Shown piece by piece: positions 53,513 through 63,000 of a stretch of 64,000 nt of DNA; the stretch's first letter is position 1, and every line of letters starts with the position of its first letter. The notes under the pieces are model-generated. The model searched no databases, was not told the origin of the DNA, and worked only from the letters and a program-made list of their open reading frames with translations. The DNA is from an uncultured Lachnospiraceae bacterium (GTDB lineage: Bacteria > Bacillota > Clostridia > Lachnospirales > Lachnospiraceae): the NCBI GenBank assembly GCA_947575805.1, contig CANPOY010000001.1, forward strand, positions 1-64,000, given 5' to 3'. The translations under genes were made by a program, and so were the position numbers.

Positions 53513-55735
53513 TCAGAACATCCCGTCAAAAGCCTCCATAGCTGCAAAATTCAGTCCCAGTTTCTCATGATAACACTTCGGATTCCCCAATAGATACCAA
53601 TCCGTCTGCACCTCACTTTCCCTCCCATAGGTCTTGAAAAGCAGCGGGATACAGCATTCCTTCACCTTATCCTCCGCAAAAGATGAAACCATCAGCGGTC
53701 TCGCGCGTCTTATTAATTCCTGCGTTAGTCCTGTTTTCTTATATTCTTCCTCAAGTGAGTGGAACAAATCCATTTTATCTTTCCAAGGGACAATTACCTG
53801 TATACCCCTGGATTCAATCATTTTATATGCTTCCTGAACTCTCTGATAATCTCTGTCCTCCAGAGCCTTCTTCAGCTTCTTTTTGTCCCCCTCCCCATTC
53901 GAATACAGGATCTTATAATATTCATCAATATGCTTCAAGTTAAAGCAATCAATGGGATGTCTGGAAGCCAGTGTCTTTACACAGAGTGAAGCCCTTTGAT
54001 AATATGCTCCGGGAGGGTACAAACGTTCCTCCTCCGGAAGAAAAACAATCATCTTGCCGTCATCACTGTCGCCGTTTCGATTGCATCTGCCCGCTGCCTG
54101 AATGATCGATTCCAGGGGTGCCAGAGCCCGATAAACCACAGGAAAGTCTAAGTCAACACCCGCTTCAATACACTGGGTTGCCACCAGATAACAGGAATTT
54201 CCCTCCGCAAGACGCTTCTCTACAGCATCTAAAACCTCAGTTCGATGTGCCCCGCACAAGTCGCTGGTCAAGTAAAAAATCCCTTCTGACTCAGCACCTG
54301 ATACGCTTTCCTTAAGAATACGAAAGAGCTTTTCCGCGTGTGCCCGCAGATTGACGATTACACATCCCTGTCTATGGGAAAACAGTTCCTCCGCAATCTG
54401 TCTGTAAGAAACCTGCTCTTCAGTCCTCCAGTCATATGTAACACGCCTTGTGGCCTGAAAGAGTCTCGCCGGATCAGGCACAATTTCCGTTGGATTCCAT
54501 TGCAAGTCAGGAATATGCAGAAAAGACGGCTGTGTGGCCGTGGAAAATACCACAGTACAGTGATACTGACTGCAGAGCAGATTTACCGTCCGGAGTGTAG
54601 CCTCCAACAACTCAGGCGGCAATGACTGGGCTTCGTCCAAAACAATCACACTGCCTGCCAACTGATGCAGATGTCTGCAGTCCGTTGGCCTGGCAGAAAA
54701 CAGCGGCTCAAAAAATCCCACATTCGTGGTGACGATGCAGGGCGCATCCCACCGCTGTGCCAAAAGTCTGGTTTTCTCATCCCAAATTGCGGCACTATGA
54801 ATCTCCAGTAAATCCGGTAGAACCCTCCTGTAGTCCCGGACATTCTGCTCCATAATCGCGAGATACGGGAGAATCAGAACAATCCTGCGCATCTGTCTGT
54901 ATTTTATACAATGCCTTGCCGCAAAGGCAAAAAGGCTCAGGGTTTTCCCCAAACCGGTAGGTGCTGTCAATGTAAACAACCCTGGCGGTGATTCTGCAGC
55001 ACTCAGGCAATCCTCAAAAAGCTGGTCCCGAAGAACATTAAGCGCTGACGAGGATTTGGAAATCATTTGTTTTTCTGTACGTATCTGCAAAAGACGCTTC
55101 AAAGCATCTTCCGGATTAAGAACCGGCCCTGTATGTGTTTTCAGGTAATCCGGTTGAAAATGTTCAGCTGAGGAGGAGTAATCGGCATCTGCAAGTGCAG
55201 AAAGCAGAAAACGTGCCAATAGCATATCGGAAACCGAATCCTCTTCATCCGGAAGCGGCTTCGGTATCTTTATCTGCATAAACTGAGAGTTCTCTGCCTG
55301 AAATGCTTCCAAAGCCTCTTCTATCTCTTCCATACCAAACAGGGAAAAAATATTTCCATCCTCGTCGTATCCGGAACCCGTTCCCCTCATCAATTCCTTC
55401 AATCCAATAATGCAGTTGTTGTCCAGATAGCTGTGATGTGCAGCAATCACAGTTGCCAGCATTCTGGCTGTTTTCTTCTGCCCATAGCAAAAATATGCCA
55501 GTGCCGCTCCCGGATAAGCATGGTTCACATGCACTCGCTTTCCCTCCAGCACCTCCGCAAATCGCTCGCTTGACTTTCCAAAATCATGCAATCCCCCCAG
55601 AATTGCTCCGATTTCAGTATAACCCATTAGTTTTAAAAATTCGCTACACAATCCGCTGGCGCGCTGCGCGTGATGCCCTAGGGTCTCCTTTTCTCCTGAT
55701 GCGTTCACGCTTCTTGCATAATAGCACTCTCTCAT
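53513..55735 (-). CDS. cas3: CRISPR-associated helicase-nuclease Cas3, type I
   Basis: Cas3 unwinds and degrades target DNA after Cascade binding. The 740-residue protein joins an N-terminal HD nuclease to a superfamily 2 helicase. HD motifs are HHAQRASG near 21, LHDFGKSS near 49-56, and AAHHSYLDN near 115. Helicase motifs are LTAPTGLGKTLSLFAF (Walker A), VLDEAQSLP (motif II), FSTATQPS (motif III) and QAAGRCNRNGD (motif VI). It is the first gene of the cas operon and has a near-perfect promoter upstream. Confidence 0.97.
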   Translation of the reverse strand: MRECYYARSVNASGEKETLGHHAQRASGLCSEFLKLMGYTEIGAILGGLHDFGKSSERFAEVLEGKRVHVNHAYPGAALAYFCYGQKKTARMLATVIAAHHSYLDNNCIIGLKELMRGTGSGYDEDGNIFSLFGMEEIEEALEAFQAENSQFMQIKIPKPLPDEEDSVSDMLLARFLLSALADADYSSSAEHFQPDYLKTHTGPVLNPEDALKRLLQIRTEKQMISKSSSALNVLRDQLFEDCLSAAESPPGLFTLTAPTGLGKTLSLFAFAARHCIKYRQMRRIVLILPYLAIMEQNVRDYRRVLPDLLEIHSAAIWDEKTRLLAQRWDAPCIVTTNVGFFEPLFSARPTDCRHLHQLAGSVIVLDEAQSLPPELLEATLRTVNLLCSQYHCTVVFSTATQPSFLHIPDLQWNPTEIVPDPARLFQATRRVTYDWRTEEQVSYRQIAEELFSHRQGCVIVNLRAHAEKLFRILKESVSGAESEGIFYLTSDLCGAHRTEVLDAVEKRLAEGNSCYLVATQCIEAGVDLDFPVVYRALAPLESIIQAAGRCNRNGDSDDGKMIVFLPEEERLYPPGAYYQRASLCVKTLASRHPIDCFNLKHIDEYYKILYSNGEGDKKKLKKALEDRDYQRVQEAYKMIESRGIQVIVPWKDKMDLFHSLEEEYKKTGLTQELIRRARPLMVSSFAEDKVKECCIPLLFKTYGRESEVQTDWYLLGNPKCYHEKLGLNFAAMEAFDGMF

Positions 55736-55810
55736 AAAACATCCTCTTTACTGGTATAGCAACATATGAATTTTACTCTGAAAATTTGTTGTTTTTTTCT
55801 ATTATTGTAA

Positions 55811-55839
55811 ATTATAATCAACTCACAGATCATTGTCAA
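55811..55839 (-). promoter_or_regulatory. Consensus sigma-A promoter of the cas operon
   Basis: On the minus strand TTGACA (55834-55839) and TATAAT (55811-55816) match consensus exactly with a 17-base spacer, about 75 bases before the cas3 ATG. It lies in a 240-bp AT-rich region between spoIVB and cas3 that shows no gene and no clear spoIVB terminator. Confidence 0.9.
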
Positions 55840-55975
55840 TTATTTTATACAAAAATGGTTATACGATATTTCTAAAAGTTTATTAACTTTATATAAAACT
55901 TGTCTCATTGCCAAAATTCTCTCAAATTAGCATAGCAGTTCCCCCCTTGTTTTCGCCATGGCTTTCTGCCCGGAC

Positions 55976-57328
55976 TTAATGCTCCAGCATATTTTCAATA
56001 AAAATCCCATACCCCTTGCTGCTGTCCTGGACCAGCACATGGGTCACTGCTCCCACCAGCTTTCCGTTCTGGATGATGGGGCTGCCGCTCATGCCCTGGA
56101 CGATGCCGCCGGTGATTTCCAGAAGCTCCCGGTCTGTGACCTTCAGCTCGATTCCCCGGTTGACGTTGTCATGATCCAGATGAATCTCCGTGATTTCCAC
56201 GTCATAATACTTCGGCTGCCCGTCCACAGTACAGAGTATTTGCGCCGGTCCCTTCACGATCTCCTGTTTCAGGCCGATAGGCAGCGGGCTGTTGGTTCCC
56301 ATGGATAATGCCCTCTTATTACAGACGCCAAAAATTCCCTGTACGTTGTTGGCAGTAATGCTTCCCAGGATATGGTCGTCGGTATAAACAATCATGCCCG
56401 TCATCTCTCCCGGATCCCCAACCGCTCCCTTCTTAATGTCTATAATATTCGTATCATAGAGGGTGCCCCCTTCCATGTGCATAAGGGTACTGGTGTCCAC
56501 ATCGTTAATTCCGTGTCCCAACGCCCCGAAATTCCCCTGGCTGTCGATATAGGTCATTGTGCCCACACCCTGGGCATCGTCTCTGACCCAGACACCGATT
56601 TTATACTTTCCAGCCTCATCCCGCTCCGGCTTAATCTGCACATCCATGATCTCCCCGTCCCGTTCCACCGTAAGGATCACGGCATTTCCGACGCATTCAT
56701 CCACCATCCTAGTCAGCTCTTCCTTTTCCCTTATCTCCTGCCCGTTTACCCCGCGAATGTAATCTCCCGACTTGACTATGTTCTTTCCCGGAGAGCATTT
56801 CAGACCGTTTTCTCCCTGAAATTCCCCCGTCCCTACTACTAATATCCCGCGCGTCTTCACGTAAATGCCAATGGGAACACCCATGGGAATCAAGGCCTGG
56901 TCCTCTATGACCTGAATATTCACCTGCTTGATCGGCAGGAAGCCAAAAAGCTTTACCTGCATCCGATATGCGGATTCCATCCCCATCTTCACGGTGACAG
57001 TCTTGCTCAGGTCAATATCCACCGCTCCCTCGGGAATATTGCTGCGGCCCTGGTCGCTGACACTGACGATCTCCGCCCTGGCAGGAACGCCCAGCCGGAA
57101 CGACTCCTCCTCCCCTGCCCGGATATTGATCACGGAAGGGATACTGCTTTCTATACGATAATAAACGGTTCCTGCCAGAGCCGTACAGCCCATCACCAGC
57201 ATTGCCATCAGGCAGGCGCGATAAATTTTCAGCCGTCTGACCCTTTTGCGCCAGTTCTGCAGCACCACCACCATCTGCTTTCCGGCCTGCTCCTGAATCT
57301 TTTCGTTCTCCTCATTGCTTCGTCTCAT
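55976..57328 (-). CDS. spoIVB: SpoIVB sporulation serine peptidase
   Basis: SpoIVB is made in the forespore and cleaves SpoIVFA, which releases the SpoIVFB protease to activate sigma-K in the mother cell. The 450-residue protein has an N-terminal membrane helix (about 37-60). A PDZ domain (about 155-235) includes GDYIRGVNGQEI, and the S55 peptidase domain holds GALGHGIND (catalytic histidine, near 270) and GIVQGMSGSPII (catalytic serine, near 420). It shows that the host forms endospores. In most clostridia spo0A follows; here the cas operon lies next instead. Confidence 0.95.
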   Translation of the reverse strand: MRRSNEENEKIQEQAGKQMVVVLQNWRKRVRRLKIYRACLMAMLVMGCTALAGTVYYRIESSIPSVINIRAGEEESFRLGVPARAEIVSVSDQGRSNIPEGAVDIDLSKTVTVKMGMESAYRMQVKLFGFLPIKQVNIQVIEDQALIPMGVPIGIYVKTRGILVVGTGEFQGENGLKCSPGKNIVKSGDYIRGVNGQEIREKEELTRMVDECVGNAVILTVERDGEIMDVQIKPERDEAGKYKIGVWVRDDAQGVGTMTYIDSQGNFGALGHGINDVDTSTLMHMEGGTLYDTNIIDIKKGAVGDPGEMTGMIVYTDDHILGSITANNVQGIFGVCNKRALSMGTNSPLPIGLKQEIVKGPAQILCTVDGQPKYYDVEITEIHLDHDNVNRGIELKVTDRELLEITGGIVQGMSGSPIIQNGKLVGAVTHVLVQDSSKGYGIFIENMLEH

Positions 57329-57357
57329 ACCCCATACTCTCCCAAATTCTGCTCATC

Positions 57358-57386
57358 AAAAAAAGACCCTCGCAAGAGTCTTTTTT
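57358..57386. terminator. Bidirectional-looking terminator between carB and spoIVB
   Basis: AAAAAAGAC(C/T)CT and AGAGTCTTTTTT pair around a 4-base loop with an A-run on one side and a T-run on the other. For minus-strand carB it lies about 37 bases past the stop codon. Confidence 0.9.
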
Positions 57387-57422
57387 CTTTCGTCAGACAT
57401 AGTATGTGACATTTTTCAGCTT

Positions 57423-60400
57423 TTATTCAGTTTTTTGATTCACACTTTGATGCAGGCTCTGCAGAGAATGGATCTCTCCGTTTCCGTTTTTCCTGATACA
57501 GAGAATTCCTTCCGCCGTAGCCTTCGCAGCCGCGATAGTGGTCATATAGGGAATTTTTCCCTTAATTGCAGCCTTTCGCAGATAGCTGTCATCATGCACA
57601 CTGTCCGCACCCACAGGGGAATTGACAATCAGGTCAATCTTGCCGTTAGTAATCATATCCAGCACATTGGGACGGCCCTCGTAAAGCTTCTTGACCGGTT
57701 CCGCCGGAATTCCCGCCTCCTGTATCAGTTTACAGGTATTTCCCGTGGCAAGAATGTGGAAACCTGCCTCATGTAACAGACTTGCTACCTCCACCACCTC
57801 TGCCTTGTCCTTGCGGTTGACGCTGATCAGTGCCGTACCCTCCAGGGGCAGTCTGGTCTGGGTGGCCTCCTGGGCCTTGAAGAAGGCTTCTCCCACAGTG
57901 GATGCCAGCCCCAGCACCTCGCCGGTGGAACGCATTTCCGGTCCCAGGATGGGGTCCACCTCCGGGAACATGTTAAACGGAAATACCGATTCCTTCACGC
58001 CGTAATACGGAATCTGCTGTTCCTTTATAGCCGCGATGGGCGATGGCCTGCCTGTAATGTCCGCCGTGATGATGTCGGTAGCCAAAGGCACCATGCGAAT
58101 ATTGCACACCTTGGACACCAGCGGCACCGTGCGGGAAGCTCTCGGATTCGCCTCCAGCACATAGACCCTATCATTCTCAATGGCATACTGCATATTCATC
58201 AGGCCCTTTACGTGCATTTCCACCGCAATCCTGCGGGTGTAATCCTTAATGATCTCCACATTCTTCTCGGAAATATGTCTGGAAGGAATGATGCAGGCCG
58301 AATCCCCGGAATGTACTCCCGCCAGCTCAATATGTTCCATCACGGCCGGTACAAAGGCATTGGTGCCGTCACTGATGGCATCCGCCTCGCATTCCATGGC
58401 ATGGTTCAGGAAACGGTCGATCAGAATAGGTCTGTCAGGAGTTACTCCGACTGCCGCCTGCATATAACTCACAAGGTTCTCGTCGTCATAGACCACCTCC
58501 ATGCCTCTGCCTCCCAGTACATAGGAAGGGCGCACCATCACCGGGTAGCCGATTCTCTTCGCGGTTTCCAGCGCTTCCTCCACAGTGGAGGCCATACCGG
58601 ACTCCGGCATGGGAATATCCAGCTTTTCCATCATTGCCCGGAACTGATCCCTGTCCTCCGCCAGATCTATTACCGACGGCGCCGTCCCCAGGATACGCAC
58701 TCCGTTCTTCTCCAGGTCCGCCGCCAGGTTTAAGGGCGTCTGCCCGCCGAATTGCGCAATCACGCCCACCGGCTTTTCCTTCTTGTAGATGCTCAGCACA
58801 TCCTCCAGCGTCAGAGGCTCGAAATAGAGCTTGTCCGAGGTGTCATAATCCGTGGACACCGTCTCCGGATTACAATTCACGATAATGGTTTCAAAACCCA
58901 GCTTTTTCAGGGCCAGTGAGGCATGCACACAGCAGTAATCGAATTCAATGCCCTGACCGATACGGTTGGGTCCCCCGCCCAGGATCATCACCTTGGGCTT
59001 ATCGCTGCTTACCGGATTTTTGTCCGGGGCATTATAGGTAGAATAATAATACGCGCTGTCCTGGGTGCCGCTGACATGTACCCCTTCCCAGGCCTCCTCC
59101 AGGCCCAGCTGAGTGCGGCGGTTCCTGATCTCCTCCTCCGGAAGGTTCAGCAGCAGGCTCAGATACTTGTCGGAGAAGCCGTCCTTCTTGGCCCGGATCA
59201 GCTTCTCATCCTCCGGAAGCCTGCCCCTGCAGGACAACAGCTCTTCTTCCTCCTCCACAAGCTCCTTCATCTGACGGATGAACCAGTCCTTTACATGGGT
59301 AATTTCATGAAGCTCCTCCACGGAAGCTCCCTTGCGCAGAGCCTCATACATGATAAAATGCCTCTCGCTGGAAGGAGTCGCCAGCATTTGCAGCAGCTGC
59401 TCTTTTGACTTCTCCAGAAACTTCCCGATCTGTCCCAATCCGTAACGCCCGGTCTCCAGACTGCGGATTGCCTTCTGGAATGCTTCCTTGTAATTTTTAC
59501 CGATACTCATGACCTCGCCCACGGCACGCATCTGCGTCCCCAGCCTGTCCTCCACACCCTTAAATTTCTCAAAGGCCCAGCGCGCAAATTTAATTACCAC
59601 ATAATCCCCGTCCGGCACATATTTATCCAGCGTACCGTACTTACCGCAGGGAATATCCTTCAGAGTAAGACCAGCCGCCAGCATGGCGCTCACCAGCGCA
59701 ATGGGGAAACCGGTCGCCTTGGATGCAAGGGCCGACGAGCGGGAGGTACGGGGATTGATTTCGATGACAATCACCCGGTCACTTACCGGATCATGGGCAA
59801 ACTGCACGTTGGTTCCTCCGATGACCTGCACGGACTCCACAATGCGGTAGGCATAATCCTGAAGCCTTGCCTGGAGTTCCTTTGAAATCGTCAGCATGGG
59901 CGCCGCACAGAAAGAATCTCCCGTATGCACCCCCATGGGGTCAATATTCTCGATAAAGCATACGGTAATCAGGCTGCCGTCCGCATCCCTGACCACTTCC
60001 AGCTCCAGCTCCTCCCAGCCCAGAATAGACTCCTCCACCAGTACCTGCCCCACCAGGCTGGCCTGCAGACCTCTGGCACAGACAGTTTTCAACTCCTCCC
60101 TGTTATATACCAGTCCGCCGCCGGCGCCGCCCATGGTATAGGCGGGACGCAGCACCACGGGATAGTTCAGCCTGTCCGCAATCTCCAGCGCTTCCTCCAC
60201 GGTATAAGCCACCTCGCTTCGGGCCATCTCGATCCCCAGCTCGTTCATGGTCTTTTTAAACTCGATCCGGTCCTCGCCGCGCTCAATGGCATCCACCTGA
60301 ACGCCGATGACTTTCACATTATATTTTTCCAGAATACCGGCCCCTGCAAGTTCGGAACACAGATTTAAGCCCGACTGCCCGCCCAGGTTGGGCAGCAGCG

Positions 60401-60659
60401 CATCCGGCCGCTCTTTTGCAATAATCTGCTCCAGCCGCTCCTTGTTCAGAGGCTCCACATAGGTGACGTCAGCCGTTTCCGGATCCGTCATAATGGTGGC
60501 CGGATTGGAATTCACCAGCACAATTTCATAACCCAGCTTTTTCAGAGCCTTGCAGGCCTGAGTGCCGGAATAATCAAATTCGCAGGCCTGACCGATGATA
60601 ATCGGGCCTGAACCGATGATAAGTATTTTGTGAATGTCTGTCCTCTGTGTCATTTTCAA
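57423..60659 (-). CDS. carB: Carbamoyl-phosphate synthase large subunit
   Basis: CarB makes carbamoyl phosphate from bicarbonate, ammonia (from glutamine through CarA) and two ATP for arginine and pyrimidine synthesis. At 1078 residues it has both ATP-grasp halves: the first with GSGPIIIGQACEFDYSGTQA near 15 and the second with GGGPNRIGQGIEFDYCCVHA near 565. The allosteric MGS-like domain starts near 940. The C-terminus SLHQSVNQKTE follows. carA is not adjacent, which is unusual, since carAB are normally side by side. It lies between recN and spoIVB, where most clostridia have no insert. Confidence 0.97.
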   Translation of the reverse strand: MKMTQRTDIHKILIIGSGPIIIGQACEFDYSGTQACKALKKLGYEIVLVNSNPATIMTDPETADVTYVEPLNKERLEQIIAKERPDALLPNLGGQSGLNLCSELAGAGILEKYNVKVIGVQVDAIERGEDRIEFKKTMNELGIEMARSEVAYTVEEALEIADRLNYPVVLRPAYTMGGAGGGLVYNREELKTVCARGLQASLVGQVLVEESILGWEELELEVVRDADGSLITVCFIENIDPMGVHTGDSFCAAPMLTISKELQARLQDYAYRIVESVQVIGGTNVQFAHDPVSDRVIVIEINPRTSRSSALASKATGFPIALVSAMLAAGLTLKDIPCGKYGTLDKYVPDGDYVVIKFARWAFEKFKGVEDRLGTQMRAVGEVMSIGKNYKEAFQKAIRSLETGRYGLGQIGKFLEKSKEQLLQMLATPSSERHFIMYEALRKGASVEELHEITHVKDWFIRQMKELVEEEEELLSCRGRLPEDEKLIRAKKDGFSDKYLSLLLNLPEEEIRNRRTQLGLEEAWEGVHVSGTQDSAYYYSTYNAPDKNPVSSDKPKVMILGGGPNRIGQGIEFDYCCVHASLALKKLGFETIIVNCNPETVSTDYDTSDKLYFEPLTLEDVLSIYKKEKPVGVIAQFGGQTPLNLAADLEKNGVRILGTAPSVIDLAEDRDQFRAMMEKLDIPMPESGMASTVEEALETAKRIGYPVMVRPSYVLGGRGMEVVYDDENLVSYMQAAVGVTPDRPILIDRFLNHAMECEADAISDGTNAFVPAVMEHIELAGVHSGDSACIIPSRHISEKNVEIIKDYTRRIAVEMHVKGLMNMQYAIENDRVYVLEANPRASRTVPLVSKVCNIRMVPLATDIITADITGRPSPIAAIKEQQIPYYGVKESVFPFNMFPEVDPILGPEMRSTGEVLGLASTVGEAFFKAQEATQTRLPLEGTALISVNRKDKAEVVEVASLLHEAGFHILATGNTCKLIQEAGIPAEPVKKLYEGRPNVLDMITNGKIDLIVNSPVGADSVHDDSYLRKAAIKGKIPYMTTIAAAKATAEGILCIRKNGNGEIHSLQSLHQSVNQKTE

Positions 60660-60674
60660 CCTCCTGAATTTTCT

Positions 60675-60700
60675 ATAAAAAAACGCCTTTGGCGCTCTTT
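60675..60700 (-). terminator. Second of two tandem terminators after recN
   Basis: On the minus strand GAGCGCC-AAA-GGCGTTTTTTT: a 6-7 bp GC stem followed by a run of seven Ts, 15 bases before the carB start. It may also attenuate carB if read-through occurs. Confidence 0.85.
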
Positions 60701-60715
60701 AAGCCTTATCTGCGG

Positions 60716-60738
60716 AAAAACGCCCTCCGGCGTTCTTC
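60716..60738 (-). terminator. First of two tandem terminators after recN
   Basis: On the minus strand AACGCC and GGCGTT pair around a 4-base loop and are followed by TTTCC. It lies about 55 bases after the recN stop. Confidence 0.75.
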
Positions 60739-60790
60739 CAGGAGTGACATAGTTTCTTTTGGGCTGCGTCCTATGCCGCCTTATAAAAAC

Positions 60791-62473
60791 TTACTCCTTG
60801 TGTTCCTGTGCCTGCGCGCGCATCTCTCTGGCATTGGACATGGCCGCCTCAGACAGCCCGTCGCCGCCCAGAAGCCTGGCCAGCTCCTGCAGCCCCTCTT
60901 CTTCCTCCAGCGCCCGTATATCCGTGATGGTATTATCTCCCTCACTGCTTTTCTCGATACAGAAATGCCTGTCCGCCATGGCGGCAATCTGCGGCAGATG
61001 GGTAATGCAGATAACCTGATGGGCGTGGGCCAGCGTATCCAGCTGCTCCGATACCTTCCAGGCCGTCCTGCCGCTTATTCCCGCATCGATCTCGTCAAAT
61101 ATCAGCGTATCTATATCATCCCTGCCTGCCAGCACTGTCTTGATGGCAAGCATGACCCGGGACAACTCACCCCCGCTGGCCACCTGGCTTAACGATTTTA
61201 AAGGTTCCCCGGGATTGGTGGAAATCATGAATTCCACATCGTCCCAGCCCTTTGCCGTCACGGTCTGGCCGGGACGGACCGCTATCTCAAATTCCACCGT
61301 CAGAAAATTGAGCTGTACCAGCGCATCCTGCAGCTGCTGCTGCAGCGCCAGCGCATTCCCGGCCCGGATTTCACTCAGTCTTTGACAGGCTTCTTCCAGA
61401 TCCTTTTCCGCCTCAGCCAGCTCCGTTTCCAGCTTTGCCATGTATGCGTCGTAATCCTCCAGCTTTACCAGCAGCTTCTGTCTGTCCCGGCCATAGTTTA
61501 TCACCTCTCCTATGGTCTTTCCATATTTGCCCTTCAGATGGTTTAACAGATTCAGCCGCTCCTCCGTGACGGCAAAGTCTTCTCCGTCAAATTCGCAGTC
61601 CGCCATATATTCCGCCACGTCCCGGCTGTAGTCCGAAAGCAGACTGTCGATCTCCGCCAGCTGCCCCTCCAGCTCTTCCAGCCTCTTGTCGTAGGAGGCA
61701 ACACTTCGGATGGCCCTTAACGCCCGTCCCAGCGCGCTCCCCGCTCCTTCCTCGCTGTCGCTTCCCGTCATCCGGCTGCTATCGGAAAGACTCTCCAGGA
61801 TCCTTTTGCTGTTTACCATCAGCCGGTAACGCTGCTCCAGCTCCTCGTCCTCTCCCTCCTGCAGCCCTGCCTCCTCGATTTCCTTCCATTCAAATTCGGC
61901 CAGCGCCCGCTCCCTGGACTTGGTTTCTTCATCCATAGCCTCCTCATCCAGCGCCTTTCTGATGTCCCTGCACCGGCCATATTCCCGGGCAACCGCTCCC
62001 GCCGCCTCGTTAAAGTCCCCGCCGCAGTAGCTGTCCAGGATTTCCATGTGCCTGCGCTTATTCAGAAGTGACTGATGTTCATGCTGGCCGTGAATATCGA
62101 TCAGCACCTCCGCCAGTTCTTTTACCTGCTTTGCCGTCACGGTCTCGCCGTTGATCCTGCAGACACTTTTTCCCGTCTGCATCTTACGGCTGATGATCAC
62201 CGTACCGTCTTCCGACTCCTCCAGCTCCATCTGCGCCAGCTTGTCCCGCACACCCGGACTGTCCCCTTCGAAGATCAGCTCTACCAGAGCATTCTCCGCC
62301 CCCGTGCGCAGCATATCCTTTTCAAATTTTCCTCCCAACGCCAGATTGATGCTGCCGATCAGCAGGGACTTACCCGCCCCTGTCTCACCTGTGAGAATAT
62401 TCAGCCCAGGACCAAATTCAACCTCCGTCTCCCGGATCAGCGCCAGATTTTTTACATGTAAACTTTGCAGCAT
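60791..62473 (-). CDS. recN: DNA repair ATPase RecN
   Basis: RecN is an SMC-like ATPase that holds broken DNA ends for recombinational repair. The 560-residue protein has Walker A GETGAGKS at residues 29-36. A split coiled coil follows (about 155-225 and 265-380), then the ABC signature ASGGELSRVMLAIK near 430 and Walker B TLIFDEIDAGISG near 465. Its place between argR and carB/spoIVB follows the common clostridial argR-recN-spoIVB order. Confidence 0.97.
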   Translation of the reverse strand: MLQSLHVKNLALIRETEVEFGPGLNILTGETGAGKSLLIGSINLALGGKFEKDMLRTGAENALVELIFEGDSPGVRDKLAQMELEESEDGTVIISRKMQTGKSVCRINGETVTAKQVKELAEVLIDIHGQHEHQSLLNKRRHMEILDSYCGGDFNEAAGAVAREYGRCRDIRKALDEEAMDEETKSRERALAEFEWKEIEEAGLQEGEDEELEQRYRLMVNSKRILESLSDSSRMTGSDSEEGAGSALGRALRAIRSVASYDKRLEELEGQLAEIDSLLSDYSRDVAEYMADCEFDGEDFAVTEERLNLLNHLKGKYGKTIGEVINYGRDRQKLLVKLEDYDAYMAKLETELAEAEKDLEEACQRLSEIRAGNALALQQQLQDALVQLNFLTVEFEIAVRPGQTVTAKGWDDVEFMISTNPGEPLKSLSQVASGGELSRVMLAIKTVLAGRDDIDTLIFDEIDAGISGRTAWKVSEQLDTLAHAHQVICITHLPQIAAMADRHFCIEKSSEGDNTITDIRALEEEEGLQELARLLGGDGLSEAAMSNAREMRAQAQEHKE

Positions 62474-62515
62474 ATATTTAACCTTCCCGTCATGCCGACC
62501 ACATTATTGTTTCTC

Positions 62516-62965
62516 TCACCGCAGAAGCCTTTCCAGCTTATCCATTAAGATACCGGTTTCTTCCACGGTGCGCACCGCCACAAAGATCGTATCGTCTCCC
62601 GCGATACAGCCCACTACCTCATCATACCGCAGGGCATCCAGCGCTGCGGCCACTGCCATGGCCATACCGGAAACCGTCTTGACTACCAGAATATTCCGGG
62701 CCATATCCATGGAAACAAAGCCGTCCCGGAGAACACGGATATACTTGTCGCCCATATGCCCGTCCCCCTGATCCAGAATCACGTATTTCTGCCTGCCGTC
62801 CCCCGTGGAAATCTTGGAAAGCTTCATCTCCCGTATATCCCTGGAAACAGTGGCCTGAGTCACGGTATAGCCCGCATCCCGCAGCCTGCCTGCCAGTTCC
62901 TCCTGCGTCTCCACATCATATTTTTGAATGATCTCCGCGATCTTGTCATGTCGATTTTTTTTCAT
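62516..62965 (-). CDS. argR: Arginine repressor ArgR
   Basis: ArgR hexamers repress arginine synthesis genes when arginine is bound and may activate its breakdown. The start at 62965 gives MKKNRHDKIAEII, with AGGG six bases before it, 149 residues; an ATG two codons earlier is less well placed. Winged-helix DNA-binding region: TVTQATVSRDIREMKL near 35-50. Arginine-binding/hexamer part: VGCIAGDDTIFVAVRT near 120-135. It is between nadK and recN, a common clostridial neighbourhood. carB, an arginine-related gene, lies two genes downstream. Confidence 0.96.
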   Translation of the reverse strand: MKKNRHDKIAEIIQKYDVETQEELAGRLRDAGYTVTQATVSRDIREMKLSKISTGDGRQKYVILDQGDGHMGDKYIRVLRDGFVSMDMARNILVVKTVSGMAMAVAAALDALRYDEVVGCIAGDDTIFVAVRTVEETGILMDKLERLLR

Positions 62966-63000
62966 TGCCATCCCTTAATTTCTTTTCGTTTCCGTTCGTT

